Source of the DNA: Faucicola tetraodonis
GTDB taxonomy: Bacteria; Pseudomonadota; Gammaproteobacteria; Pseudomonadales; Moraxellaceae
Direction: 5' to 3' (one strand)
Assembly: GCA_032017425.1 (NCBI GenBank)
Contig: DALZPW010000009.1
DNA length: 64,000 nt
Notes under the pieces: generated by a model
What the model was told of the DNA's origin: nothing
The model's database searches: none
What the model saw: the letters and a program-made list of their open reading frames with translations, nothing else
Part shown: positions 44,346 through 53,576 of the stretch, one piece after another
How the letters are laid out: each line of letters starts with the position of its first letter
Numbering within the stretch: the first letter of the stretch is position 1
Program-made: the position numbers and the translations under genes

Positions 44346-46022
44346 ATGAAAAAAAATAAGCACTGTCACGTGAGATTAGCCAAACACCGCGCCTGTATCT
44401 TGTCGGCAACTTTAGTTTCGCCGTTATTGTTAGTAGCTATCATTTACACGCAGGCAGATGCCCAAAACCCTACGCAAACGGCATCCGTCACTGTCGCCTC
44501 GCAAAAAACCACCACCACGGTAGCGCCTGCCATCGTTGACAATTCAGAGCAAGAGCATGACACTGACAGTCTCAGCTATGGCTTTGAGGCATTGCAAAAT
44601 AGCTTTGCAATCGACATTGATTTACCGGGAGAAAATCAAGAGGACAACCCCAACAGCGCCCAACTGGTAAAATTTTCGTCGTTAACGCCCAGTTTGTTAG
44701 CTTTAATCATGCAGCAAAATGGGGCAACTATTAGCGATAAACAAAATTACCGCTTGATTGATGCCAAAGGTCATATTATGCCGATGGCGATTCGCCCTGT
44801 CAGTAAACAATCATCTGTCAATCAAGTATTGCAAATAGTTAGCGTGGAGACAGATAACCCCAATGCGGTGGAAAAATTACGCCATGCGTTGACCGTACAG
44901 CTTGATAACCCAGACAATCAACAATCGATTAACATTGACCTTAGCAATTTACCTTCAAACCAAGTCGCCGCTGTTACCAATAGCCCAGTCAGAACTTGGT
45001 GGTTAACCAATCCCAACTTTGCCAAAAATCAATCTACTTTATCAACCGCGCAAGCAGTCAATCTTTGGCTAAAATTTTTACCCGTGAATTCAGCCCAGCC
45101 CAGCAAGCGCCCACTACAACTGCAAATTTATGGCAGTGATGACTTGCAAAGCTGGCAGATGGTCAGCCAAACGGTGGTCAGCCCTTTTGACTCTAGCCAA
45201 CGTGGTCAACCTAGCCAGGCTACTCAACATAGCCAAATGGTAGCGCCGCAAGCTGACGGTACCAATCAGCCGATAGCGACAGGCAATGCTATTGCCATCG
45301 AGCCGCAGCAAACCAATTATCGGTATTGGCAAGTGGTGGCAAATCAGCCTATCAATCTTGAGGCAGCAAGCTTAAATCGCATGGTGAGTGAGGCAAGTTT
45401 CTTCTTGACCCGCGCCAATTTTTCAAAAACCAAAGATGACGCCAACCAATGGCGGCTTAGCCTTGCTCAACCCATGTTGACCACAGGGGTGAGTTTTTTT
45501 GTCCCCGAAAATCAGCTGTGGCAAGTGAGCATCAACGTACCTGAGCAAGAAGCCAATCAATTGGCTAAAATCAACAAAACCGTCAATGTAAGTAATGATA
45601 AAACTTTAGCCAATTCACAAATTGATAAAAACCATACCACGGTCAGTTGGCAACCCACATTGACCAAGTCGCTGCAATTGGGTGGTCAAATGCAGCAAGA
45701 CGATTTACCGGTCAATCTGTTAACGCCCATGTATGAGATGTACTTTTTAGCACAAGGCACAGCGCCTTATAGACTGGTGATTAACGAGCCAGGCGTATTA
45801 CAACAATCCAATATCACGCTATCCAACCAACAACTCGCCAGCCTTGGCAATACCGTTGAAGGACAAATGCAAAATATCGAGGCATTGAACAATCCCAACG
45901 CGTCGTTTGAACGCTACAAAACATGGGCACTGTGGGGTGTACTCGCTGCAATTGTAGCCGCTTTGGCGTTGATTGCCCTGCGTTTATATCAACAAACTAC
46001 TACCCAAGCCCCCAAAGAATAA
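44346..46022 (+). CDS. DUF3999 family exported protein
   Basis: This 558-residue protein has an N-terminal signal segment (about 17-38), a large periplasmic beta-rich domain and a C-terminal membrane anchor (about 531-549, WALWGVLAAIVAALALIAL). It matches DUF3999 in layout and by its place after a DUF2339 gene. Function is unknown; with DUF2339 it may form a membrane complex with a periplasmic part. An internal Gln/Ser-rich stretch (about 285-305) looks like a linker. The start ATG has no clear ribosome-binding site. Confidence 0.78.
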   Translation: MKKNKHCHVRLAKHRACILSATLVSPLLLVAIIYTQADAQNPTQTASVTVASQKTTTTVAPAIVDNSEQEHDTDSLSYGFEALQNSFAIDIDLPGENQEDNPNSAQLVKFSSLTPSLLALIMQQNGATISDKQNYRLIDAKGHIMPMAIRPVSKQSSVNQVLQIVSVETDNPNAVEKLRHALTVQLDNPDNQQSINIDLSNLPSNQVAAVTNSPVRTWWLTNPNFAKNQSTLSTAQAVNLWLKFLPVNSAQPSKRPLQLQIYGSDDLQSWQMVSQTVVSPFDSSQRGQPSQATQHSQMVAPQADGTNQPIATGNAIAIEPQQTNYRYWQVVANQPINLEAASLNRMVSEASFFLTRANFSKTKDDANQWRLSLAQPMLTTGVSFFVPENQLWQVSINVPEQEANQLAKINKTVNVSNDKTLANSQIDKNHTTVSWQPTLTKSLQLGGQMQQDDLPVNLLTPMYEMYFLAQGTAPYRLVINEPGVLQQSNITLSNQQLASLGNTVEGQMQNIEALNNPNASFERYKTWALWGVLAAIVAALALIALRLYQQTTTQAPKE

Positions 46023-46084
46023 GCGATAATACAATCAAACATACTTCATCGAAAATACCCCATCAAAAATAAGGGATTATTTGC

Positions 46085-46978
46085 ATGCCTGCTGCTAGCC
46101 AAACCATTAGTGACACCTCGACCACCGCGCCGCACATTAGCTCACTACTACGTATTGAAATCGCCAAACAAGTCGCACTTGCGCTGCAAGAAGACATCGC
46201 GACTGGGGATATTAATGCCCAGTTAATACCTGACACACAGCGCGATACGGCAACGATTATTTGTCGTGAACCGATGGTAGTCGCGGGCAAGGCATGGGTG
46301 GATGAAGTATTTCGCCAGCTTGACCCCAATATGCAGCTTGATTGGGCAGTCAAAGATGGTGACGCTGTGGCAGCCAATCAAGTTTTGGTGACGCTCATCG
46401 GTAACACCCGGGCGCTACTGACGGGTGAGCGTACCGCGCTCAATTTTTTACAAACTTTATCATCTACTGCCACTGTGGTTGCCAACCATGTGGCGGTCAT
46501 CGCAGAACTACCGACCAAATTGTTAGACACCCGTAAAACCCTCCCAATGCTACGCCATGCGCAAAAATACGCCATGCTGTGTGGCGGCGGCAATAATCAC
46601 CGTATCGGGCTATACGATGCCTTTTTAATAAAAGAAAACCACATCATGGCGTGTGGCGGTATCGCCCAAGCAGTCAGTCAGGCGCGTCAGATTGCCAATA
46701 AGCCAGTGGAAGTTGAAGTGGAAAATTTTGATGAGTTGCATCAAGCCATCGCTGCCAATGCTGATATCGTGATGCTCGATAATTTTACCATTGAAGATAC
46801 CCAAAAAGCGGTCGAGCTGGTTGCTAGTCTTGGCAAGCCTTGCCAGCTTGAAGCTTCAGGTGATATTAGCCTTACCAATCTACGCCAAGTGGCAGAAACA
46901 GGGGTGGATTTTATCTCAATGGGTGCGTTGACGAAGCATATCAAAGCCATTGATTTATCGATGCGTTTTCAACAATAA
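46085..46978 (+). CDS. nadC: Nicotinate-nucleotide pyrophosphorylase (quinolinate phosphoribosyltransferase)
   Basis: NadC turns quinolinate and PRPP into nicotinate mononucleotide in NAD synthesis. The 297-residue protein has the family layout: EDIATGDINAQLIP at the N-terminal domain, RTALNFLQTLSSTATV, LLDTRKTLPMLRHAQKYAMLCGGGNNHRIGLYDAFLIKEN split over the active site, and EVEVENFDEL, IVMLDNF, and LEASGDI with VDFISMGALTKH at the barrel end. The start follows GGGATTATTTGC. The gene is the first of a run of co-directional genes to 51.4 kb. Confidence 0.95.
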   Translation: MPAASQTISDTSTTAPHISSLLRIEIAKQVALALQEDIATGDINAQLIPDTQRDTATIICREPMVVAGKAWVDEVFRQLDPNMQLDWAVKDGDAVAANQVLVTLIGNTRALLTGERTALNFLQTLSSTATVVANHVAVIAELPTKLLDTRKTLPMLRHAQKYAMLCGGGNNHRIGLYDAFLIKENHIMACGGIAQAVSQARQIANKPVEVEVENFDELHQAIAANADIVMLDNFTIEDTQKAVELVASLGKPCQLEASGDISLTNLRQVAETGVDFISMGALTKHIKAIDLSMRFQQ

Positions 46979-47044
46979 ATCGGTTAAAAATACATCGATT
47001 AAAAATAGTCGGCTTTTTTAATGCCATTCTCGATAGGTCATAGC

Positions 47045-47956
47045 ATGATGCAAACCATTTTAATGATTGGACTGGGCAAAATTGGTTTACCAGTTGCTAA
47101 GCAATTAGCGCTGCAGGGGCATTGCGTGATTGGTGTTAGCCGCTCCACGCCGACAGATTTGGTTTTCTGCAGCCCCAGAACACCCAAGCTACCGCCCGAT
47201 AATGACCATCTATATCAGGAAAATCTACATTTTGTTGCCAGTGATGCGCGCACGTTAGACGTTGCGCAGCTAAGTCAATGGACCAGCCAAATTAGCCAAA
47301 TCTGTATCATTGTCAGTCCAGATACCCTGTCGCTACAAGGCTACCGTGACAGTTATTATGCGATTGCCGAGCATGTGGTGCGATTGGGTGACCATCTGCC
47401 AAACCTCAAACGTGTGGTATTTATTTCTTCGACAGGCGTTTACGGACAAAACGCGGGCGAAGTTATTGATATCGATACCCCTGTGTTCGCGCCAGCGAGC
47501 GCCACTTCTCAAGTGATTTTGCAAACTGAGCAGTTGTTGCAGCAGCACTTTGAAGATAAGAGCGTCATCATTCGCCCAAGTGGGATTTATGGGCAGTCAC
47601 GGCTACGTCTACTGACCATGGCAAGACAGTTAGCAGCGCAGTCGACAAATATGGCGAGTGATTATCCGAGTAACACATGGACTAATCGTATTATGGATAC
47701 AGATTTAGTCAGCATCATTGTCACTGTCATCAATGCAGGTGAAACCGTGCCAGTTTACTTGGCGACAGATAACGCGCCAGTCCCGCTCTATACTGTGCTA
47801 AACTATTTGGCGACTGCACAGGGCTTGAACTTATCGCTGCCCTGTATGGAGCCAACAACGGGCAAACGCATTATCACTAACTTGCCAGCTACTTGGTTCA
47901 ACTACCCAGATTGGCAGTCAGGTTATCAGCATATTTTGTCGAGTTTAGGCGATTAG
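47045..47956 (+). CDS. NAD-dependent epimerase/dehydratase-like SDR protein (YeeZ-like)
   Basis: This 303-residue protein has a Rossmann fold with the nucleotide motif MIGLGKIGLPVAKQLALQGH and the atypical extended-SDR segment VVFISSTGVYGQNAGEVID, which contains the Ser and Tyr of the active site. IIRPSGIYGQSRLRLL supports this. It is like E. coli YeeZ. Substrate unknown. The frame begins at 47021, but the ATG at 47045 has a TAGGTCATAGC ribosome-binding site and starts the fold properly. Confidence 0.82.
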   Translation: MMQTILMIGLGKIGLPVAKQLALQGHCVIGVSRSTPTDLVFCSPRTPKLPPDNDHLYQENLHFVASDARTLDVAQLSQWTSQISQICIIVSPDTLSLQGYRDSYYAIAEHVVRLGDHLPNLKRVVFISSTGVYGQNAGEVIDIDTPVFAPASATSQVILQTEQLLQQHFEDKSVIIRPSGIYGQSRLRLLTMARQLAAQSTNMASDYPSNTWTNRIMDTDLVSIIVTVINAGETVPVYLATDNAPVPLYTVLNYLATAQGLNLSLPCMEPTTGKRIITNLPATWFNYPDWQSGYQHILSSLGD

Positions 47957-48026
47957 TGATGGGTGGTGGGTTTCAACAAAAATTTTTAATCATTTATCTA
48001 TCAGTGATTTTATAGCCGTGTATGCC

Positions 48027-48962
48027 ATGACGTATTCCAACACCGAGCGCCAAGCCGCAAAAAGCCAAGTGGTTAAAGACAGAGACCAGCTACGCCATCC
48101 CAATGTGATGACTGAGGCAGAAAGATTGGCTTTGCCCGATCCTTGTCGCCCGATTGATAAGCGCGTCGTACCCGCGCGTCATACCATTGACGTCTATATG
48201 CAAAAACCGCTTTCATTGCCAGTGGCGGATACTAACAACAACCTCACCGCTAGTGTAAAAGACGTTGCCAAACCATACCCAATGAGGGATAACACAACAA
48301 AAATCGCTAAAAAAAATCCGCAAAGTCATCAATCTGACATGCTAGAGCAGTTACTATCTGAGCAAAGCATTGAGATGCGGCACTTTATCAAGCAGCAACA
48401 ACAGCAGGCCAATAGCAGCCAAAGCAAACACCCGTCGTTGCATTTACCGCTGTCGTTGTTGCCGCAGCTCGTCAATGACAGCAGTATTTCACTGATGAAA
48501 GAGGTGATGGGTCAATACCCGCATTTAGCGATTATGAATACGCTTACCACATCCTTGTCACAGCAGACATTGCAAAATTCCTGCGCACATCAAGCCAACG
48601 ATGCCCCCAGCACACAGTCTGACGCCACCTATAACCAAGCGCTACTCAATATCGAAACCAAACTGTATCTGATGGGACAAATGTACCATATTATGCTTTG
48701 TGTGTTTTTGCTATGCCAATGCAAATCACGCAAATCACTCAACCCACAAATCACCTTGCAAGACTTGGCTGATGCTATCAATCAATACATCGAGGCGCAT
48801 CGCACCCAGTTGCATTTTTTGACCCGGCATAACGATTTATATATCGAGCCGACGCATGTTGCACTCGCTGCGCTTGCCATGGATTGGCAAGTGGGTAAGC
48901 AAACAGCCATCAGCAAACGTACTGTCACCATTAGCTCGCAAAACCCCATAACAGGCGGCTAA
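48027..48962 (+). CDS. Hypothetical protein, no recognised domain
   Basis: I do not recognise this 311-residue protein. The N-terminal half is hydrophilic and probably disordered (Gln/Ser-rich, with QQQQQ near residue 125). A Leu-rich patch follows, and the C-terminal part has a short hydrophobic helix with cysteines (YHIMLCVFLLCQCKSRKS) and a final segment SVKDVAK- to NPITGG-like ends. No signal peptide. It lies between an SDR gene and pyrE on the same strand, 24 bases before pyrE's ribosome-binding site region. The ATG at 48027 is a choice; a GTG three codons upstream is in frame. Confidence 0.6.
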   Translation: MTYSNTERQAAKSQVVKDRDQLRHPNVMTEAERLALPDPCRPIDKRVVPARHTIDVYMQKPLSLPVADTNNNLTASVKDVAKPYPMRDNTTKIAKKNPQSHQSDMLEQLLSEQSIEMRHFIKQQQQQANSSQSKHPSLHLPLSLLPQLVNDSSISLMKEVMGQYPHLAIMNTLTTSLSQQTLQNSCAHQANDAPSTQSDATYNQALLNIETKLYLMGQMYHIMLCVFLLCQCKSRKSLNPQITLQDLADAINQYIEAHRTQLHFLTRHNDLYIEPTHVALAALAMDWQVGKQTAISKRTVTISSQNPITGG

Positions 48963-48998
48963 CGGTATTTTTTAACTTGTTCTTTTTTGGAGTCGCGT

Positions 48999-49736
48999 AT
49001 GTCGCAATTATCTCAAACCCAAGCATCTCAAACCCAATCATCTCAAACCCCATCCTCTCAAACCCAAGCCGCTCACGCACCGCAGTTTATTCCTCAGCAT
49101 TTTATTGAAGTGGCACTCAAAAACAACGTATTAAAATTTGGCGAATTTACCCTAAAATCAGGTCGTATAAGTCCGTATTTTTTTAATGCAGGTTTGTTAT
49201 CAACAGGTGAGCTATTGTCGGTGTTAGCAAATGGGTATGCTGATGCCCTTGCCAAGCAGCTACAATCTAGCGACAGTAAGGATTTGGTAATTTTTGGGGC
49301 AGCATACAAGGGTATTCCGTTTGTGGCGGCGACCGCGCAAGCACTGTGGAACAATCACCAAATCAATGCCGATTGGGGCTACAACCGTAAAGAAGCCAAA
49401 GACCACGGGGAAGGCGGTATGCTGGTTGGCGCCGATCTCAAAGGCAAATCAGTTTGGGTGATTGATGATGTGATGACCGCAGGTACGGCGATGCGCGAAG
49501 TCGTTGCACTCCTAGAAAAATCAGAGGCCAAAGTCGCAGGGATTATCGTTGCGCTGGATCGTAAAGAAAAAGGTCAAAGCGAACAATCTGCCATTCAAGA
49601 ATTGGCGCAAAGCCTCAATGTACCGGTACTTGCCTTGGTCACGATGGATGACATTACTGAGTATGTCGCCAAAAATGGCACGCAGGAGGAACTTGCCAAA
49701 ATGCAAGCTTACCGCGAGCAATACGGCGTTCAATAA
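48999..49736 (+). CDS. pyrE: Orotate phosphoribosyltransferase
   Basis: PyrE adds the ribose-phosphate from PRPP to orotate in pyrimidine synthesis. The 245-residue protein carries the PRPP motif VWVIDDVMTAGTAMREVV, the catalytic loop segment GYNRKEAKDHGEGG, and FTLKSGRISPYFFNAG near the start of the domain. The first 30 or so residues are an unusual Ser/Gln/Thr-rich extension coded by a 15-bp tandem repeat. The ATG at 48999 has a TTGGAGTCGCGT ribosome-binding site; the domain itself begins near PQFIPQHFIEVAL, so the extension is real if this start is used. Confidence 0.94.
   Translation: MSQLSQTQASQTQSSQTPSSQTQAAHAPQFIPQHFIEVALKNNVLKFGEFTLKSGRISPYFFNAGLLSTGELLSVLANGYADALAKQLQSSDSKDLVIFGAAYKGIPFVAATAQALWNNHQINADWGYNRKEAKDHGEGGMLVGADLKGKSVWVIDDVMTAGTAMREVVALLEKSEAKVAGIIVALDRKEKGQSEQSAIQELAQSLNVPVLALVTMDDITEYVAKNGTQEELAKMQAYREQYGVQ
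49011..49070 (+). repeat. Four-copy 15-bp tandem repeat inside pyrE
   Basis: Four consecutive units with the shape TCTCAAACCCAAKCA cover 49011-49070 and code for SQTQA, SQTQS, SQTPS, SQTQA. The first, second and fourth share TCTCAAACCCAA; the third has CCCC in place of CCCA. Because the unit is a multiple of three, copy-number change would keep the frame. Confidence 0.85.
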
Positions 49737-49802
49737 GCGGCTGCTATCACCCAACCCCGCTAACGATAGATTGTTTTTAATTAACCATTGAAGAGGACGG
49801 CT

Positions 49803-50384
49803 ATGTTGACAAAAGCCTTGCCCACCACACTAATAACGGCACACCTTTTACGTGTTGGCACTGCACTTACCTTATCGGCAATATTATTTGCGCTTGCAGG
49901 TTGTAGTAGTATCAATGAAATGATGGCGGAGGGTAGCAAACCGCCTGCGATTGTCAATGTGGCAACTGACCAACAGCCGTTTTATGATGCGTTAAATAGC
50001 CTTATCTTGCCGCCAAAATCACCGCAAGCTGCGCCACAAGGCATTGCCGATGGTCCTTATAATGGCGTGATGCCAGAAGGGGAGCAATTTACCACCTTTG
50101 TGAAAAATGGTTATTTTGATGAATTTTTGGTGGTCTACTACCCAAACTTTGTGACCCAGCTTCGCACCGATTTGGTTAACGGTTTATATGATGGTTGGGT
50201 GACGTATCGATTGTCCGATAGCCGTATCAAACAAAAAGTGTTGTTCCGTCAGGGTGGGGTACAAGAAGCGATTGTTTACAACCAAGCGGGAAATCCTGAA
50301 TACCATTTTTGGTTTACCAATGAACAACCGACCAGCGGTATGCGCTACGATAGTAATGGCAATGCGGTCGAATCGATGTTTTAA
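49803..50384 (+). CDS. Lipoprotein of unknown function
   Basis: This 193-residue protein has a lipoprotein signal peptide (hydrophobic core LTLSAILFALAGC, lipidated Cys34) and a Ser-Ser after the cysteine, so the outer membrane is likely. The C-terminal half resembles toggling MORN/YwqK-like beta repeats (YDGWVTYRLSDS, GVQEAIVYNQAGNPEY, GMRYDSNGNAVES), weakly. The ATG at 49803 has a GAAGAGGACGGCT ribosome-binding site; a TTG upstream is also in frame. Function unknown. It precedes gshB by 54 bases. Confidence 0.7.
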   Translation: MLTKALPTTLITAHLLRVGTALTLSAILFALAGCSSINEMMAEGSKPPAIVNVATDQQPFYDALNSLILPPKSPQAAPQGIADGPYNGVMPEGEQFTTFVKNGYFDEFLVVYYPNFVTQLRTDLVNGLYDGWVTYRLSDSRIKQKVLFRQGGVQEAIVYNQAGNPEYHFWFTNEQPTSGMRYDSNGNAVESMF

Positions 50385-50438
50385 TAGCAAAATGAACAAT
50401 TGATAAAAATTGAACAAGCATACTAACAAGGATACTAA

Positions 50439-51401
50439 ATGAAACCATTGAATTTTCTGATCGTCATGGACGATATCCACACCATCAACTACAAAAAAGA
50501 TACCACGCTTGCGATGCTGTGGGCGATTGCAGATCGTGGTCACACGGCGTATTATTGCCAAATTCACGATTTGTGGCTGAATAATGGCGCACTGCAAATT
50601 GATAGCCAATCGCTCAAAACGTTTAAAGACCCTGCACATTTTTATGAGCTGGGTGAAAAAACCACGCAGCCTGCTACGGCGTTTGACGTCATCTTGATGC
50701 GTAAAGACCCGCCGTTTGACATGCAGTTTTTGTATAGCCTGTACTTGCTAGAATACGCTCAGCGAGCAGGTGTATTGGTGGTCAACAACCCAGAAAGCGT
50801 ACGTGACTGTAACGAAAAACTGTTTGCGACGCAATTTCCTGAGCTGATGACACCGACGATTGTGACCAACAAACAAACCCATATCCGTGATTTTATCAAA
50901 ACCCACCAAGATGTCATCGTCAAACCACTTGATGGTATGGGGGGAATGGGTATTTTTCGTCTGACTGCCGATAGCCCTAATATCGGCTCAACCCTTGAGA
51001 TGCTAACCCAGCTTGAAAGCTTGCCTGTGATGGCGCAAAAATACTTGCCCGAAATCAAGGACGGCGATAAACGCATTTTAATTGTCGGTGGTAAGCCCGT
51101 GGATTATTGCTTGGCGCGTATCCCAAGCCAAGGCGAAACGCGCGGTAATCTAGCCGCAGGTGGTCGTGGGGTCGCCATGCCACTGTCAGCGCAAGAGCGC
51201 CAAGTTGCTGAGCAAGTGGCGCCTGTGCTACTACAAAAAGGCTTGTACTTTGTCGGACTTGATGTGATTGGTGGCAAAGTGACAGAGATTAACGTGACTA
51301 GTCCCACCTGCGTGCGTGAGATTGACGACCAATGCGGCACGCATATCGCAGAGGATTTTATTGCGTTTATTGAATCGCATATTGAAACGCAAATTCGCTA
51401 G
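50439..51401 (+). CDS. gshB: Glutathione synthetase
   Basis: GshB is an ATP-grasp enzyme that joins glycine to gamma-glutamylcysteine. The 320-residue protein has LNFLIVMDDIHTINYKKDT at the N-terminus, RKDPPFDMQFLY, VVNNPESVRDCNEKLF, the ATP-grasp strand IVKPLDGMGGMGIFRL, LPEIKDGDKRILIVGG and the metal-binding FVGLDVIGGKVTEINVTSPT. The start is at 50439 with an AAGGATAC ribosome-binding site. A perfect palindromic terminator ends the gene. Confidence 0.96.
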   Translation: MKPLNFLIVMDDIHTINYKKDTTLAMLWAIADRGHTAYYCQIHDLWLNNGALQIDSQSLKTFKDPAHFYELGEKTTQPATAFDVILMRKDPPFDMQFLYSLYLLEYAQRAGVLVVNNPESVRDCNEKLFATQFPELMTPTIVTNKQTHIRDFIKTHQDVIVKPLDGMGGMGIFRLTADSPNIGSTLEMLTQLESLPVMAQKYLPEIKDGDKRILIVGGKPVDYCLARIPSQGETRGNLAAGGRGVAMPLSAQERQVAEQVAPVLLQKGLYFVGLDVIGGKVTEINVTSPTCVREIDDQCGTHIAEDFIAFIESHIETQIR

Positions 51402-51408
51402 CTGTCAT

Positions 51409-51469
51409 TGCCAAGCGATAATATAAAAAACCCAGTCATTGACTGGGTTTTTTATATTATCGCTTGGCA
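51409..51469. terminator. Perfect palindromic bidirectional terminator between gshB and phoX
   Basis: The arms are 30 bp each and pair without mismatch around one central base: TGCCAAGCGATAATATAAAA on the left side, then ACCCAGTCA; the right arm is the exact reverse complement. The core CCCAGTCA/TGACTGGG with A6 and T6 runs is a classical terminator for both convergent genes. The outer 15 bp add further pairing that a terminator would not need. Confidence 0.9.
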
Positions 51470-51474
51470 GGGTA

Positions 51475-53448
51475 TTAAGCTTTAAACGCCAAATAACCCA
51501 CCGCAGCACTGTAGCCATCTTTGAAGTTTTGGTTAATGAGCGGGCGAACTGCTGTCTCAACGGCGGGGACAAATGTCATATCACCTGGGTGTTGGAAGTT
51601 TGACATGATATAGGTATAGCCATTGACTTCATCGACCGCGTGTAGACCCGTTGACTCAGCGCCCGCTGGTGTTGACAGGATGCGCGCTAATTTTTTGGTA
51701 TCAACATTGTATGCCCAAAGATAGTTGTTAACATGGTAGCCAGAGTCTTCACCGATAAATAAGGTACGCATTTTTTCAGAGAATTTTAGGTTGTCCGGGC
51801 AAGAGATTTTGTCAATGTGTGACGTGTTGCCGAGCGCATCTTTGGTAATGTCTTCCCCTGCTAAGCCTTCAGGTACATACATACGGGTAGAGACCCATTC
51901 AGAGTTAATCGCTTTACCATTGTTATCAACCTGACCGCCTTTAAGCTCATGGGCATACACGGCGCCTGATTTTAACTGAGCCACTTTGACATCGTACTCG
52001 TCCGTGGTCATGGATTTTTCAATGCGCGACATGGCAGAGTAAGCGATTTTATCTTTGATATTGACCGTGGTGCCTTCCATTTTGGTAAACGCCATTGACG
52101 CACCTTGCAGCGCTGCATAGCGGTGGGTCTCTAAAAATGCCGCCGCTTGGGCGAGTTTGTCTGCCGGTAATTTGCTATTTGGTGCAAGTTTTACCCAGTT
52201 ACTTGCCCCGTCATAGCCGATTTTTTTGTAAGAGGCATCATTGGGATCAGTGTATTTGACATCCATGATATCGGTTGGTACTACCGTATTGGCTAAGGCT
52301 TCGATTTCAGCGCTGGTCGCATGTCCTAGATGAATCCATTTGATGCTAAAATCACTGGCAGCCGCAGGGCCACCTTTGGCTGACGTTTGGCTGATTTTGG
52401 CAACATAGAGGTTACCTGCAGATAGGTCAGCTGCTTTATCGGCAACAAACATAAATAAACCACTGTTAGTGAAGTCATCGCCCATCAACGCAGTACGTTG
52501 GTCAGGCATCACTTGAATCAGTTCGTGAGAGATACGACCTAGATTGAAATGTTTTTTCGCGATACCAGACCCATCCGCATTGACTACGATTTCTGGTAAA
52601 TGACCATAATGGTATGGGTTTGCTTTGGTTTCATCACCGTATAAGTTTTTACTAAATGCTTTAAATTGGGCGCTATTTTTAGCCATGAAAGCGTCTGGTT
52701 CATACTCTTCTGATGACAAATGCGTATTCCACGGTGAGAGAGATGCACCACAAGTAATCCATAACCCATACACTTTTGACATATCCACATTGTGGTATTT
52801 GACGACTTTGAGTTCGCCTGTTTGTGGGTTTTGGTCAAGTGTCACTACCGCAATGGGTGAAGGTAGTGTACCGTAAGTATTGCTGCCGGCTTGGTCTTTA
52901 CTGGTATATTCAAATTGCACCACCGCAAATACGGTATTACCTGTTACACCCGCAACACGTGCGCCTTTAACTGTCAATAATGAAGAGCCATCTGGGCAAT
53001 CAGAGAAAAACTGGCGCGTAGAGGCTAGCACTGAGCTATCCATGATAGGCTTGTTATAGATATCAAAATAGCCGCCTGCAATGATGTCGTTACCCTTTAA
53101 GTCTTTTAATTTATCGCCTGTTTTAAAAAACGGTTGATACTGTAGCTTATATTCAGTCGTGGTATTGTCATCAAAGGTTGCTTTTAGCTTTGAATCGACA
53201 TACACCGTTGCCATATTGGCGGGATTTGATAAATTTGGTGCAGCCATACCAACAAACTCAGTGGATTTGATGGTTTTTCGTGTATTATTGAGTATGCCTG
53301 CTGTGCTATTACTATCACTATCACTATCACAACCTGTTAATAAGGTGGCAACAGAGCCTGTGGCAAGTGGCAACGCAGGCACCCCTGCCAAAAAACGAAT
53401 GACATTACGGCGGCTAATGGTTTGGTTTAATTGGTTAACTTCAGTCAT
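51475..53448 (-). CDS. phoX: Alkaline phosphatase PhoX family protein (DUF839)
   Basis: PhoX is a calcium- and iron-dependent periplasmic phosphatase that frees phosphate from organic esters. The 657-residue protein starts with a twin-arginine signal (SRRNVIRFLAGVPALPLATG), followed by a cysteine (LLTGC) that could be lipidated. The family regions include VYGLWITCGASLSPWNTHLSSEEYEPD, GRISHELIQVMPDQRTALMGDD and the metal-binding SCPDNLKFSEKMRTLFIGEDSGYHVNNYLWAYNVDT split over the active site. A three-repeat Pho box lies about 100 bases upstream, so induction by PhoB under phosphate starvation is expected. Confidence 0.9.
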   Translation of the reverse strand: MTEVNQLNQTISRRNVIRFLAGVPALPLATGSVATLLTGCDSDSDSNSTAGILNNTRKTIKSTEFVGMAAPNLSNPANMATVYVDSKLKATFDDNTTTEYKLQYQPFFKTGDKLKDLKGNDIIAGGYFDIYNKPIMDSSVLASTRQFFSDCPDGSSLLTVKGARVAGVTGNTVFAVVQFEYTSKDQAGSNTYGTLPSPIAVVTLDQNPQTGELKVVKYHNVDMSKVYGLWITCGASLSPWNTHLSSEEYEPDAFMAKNSAQFKAFSKNLYGDETKANPYHYGHLPEIVVNADGSGIAKKHFNLGRISHELIQVMPDQRTALMGDDFTNSGLFMFVADKAADLSAGNLYVAKISQTSAKGGPAAASDFSIKWIHLGHATSAEIEALANTVVPTDIMDVKYTDPNDASYKKIGYDGASNWVKLAPNSKLPADKLAQAAAFLETHRYAALQGASMAFTKMEGTTVNIKDKIAYSAMSRIEKSMTTDEYDVKVAQLKSGAVYAHELKGGQVDNNGKAINSEWVSTRMYVPEGLAGEDITKDALGNTSHIDKISCPDNLKFSEKMRTLFIGEDSGYHVNNYLWAYNVDTKKLARILSTPAGAESTGLHAVDEVNGYTYIMSNFQHPGDMTFVPAVETAVRPLINQNFKDGYSAAVGYLAFKA

Positions 53449-53547
53449 GAGTGAATTCCTTGCTGATAGCAGTTAGCAGTTGGCTACGAAATAAATTTTT
53501 TTGAAATAATGCAGAAACAATTATGCTGAGTATGGTAAAGGGGATAT

Positions 53548-53576
53548 GTGACAGTGGCTTGACTGATTCATGACAG
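53548..53576 (-). promoter_or_regulatory. Pho box (three repeats) upstream of phoX
   Basis: Read on the minus strand, CTGTCAT, CAGTCAA and CTGTCAC start exactly 11 bases apart. PhoB binds tandem CTGTCAT-like heptamers with 11-bp periodicity, so this is a Pho box with an extra half-site. It sits about 100 bases before the phoX start. The rest of 53449-53794 is AT-rich and contains the promoters of phoX and murG. Confidence 0.75.
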
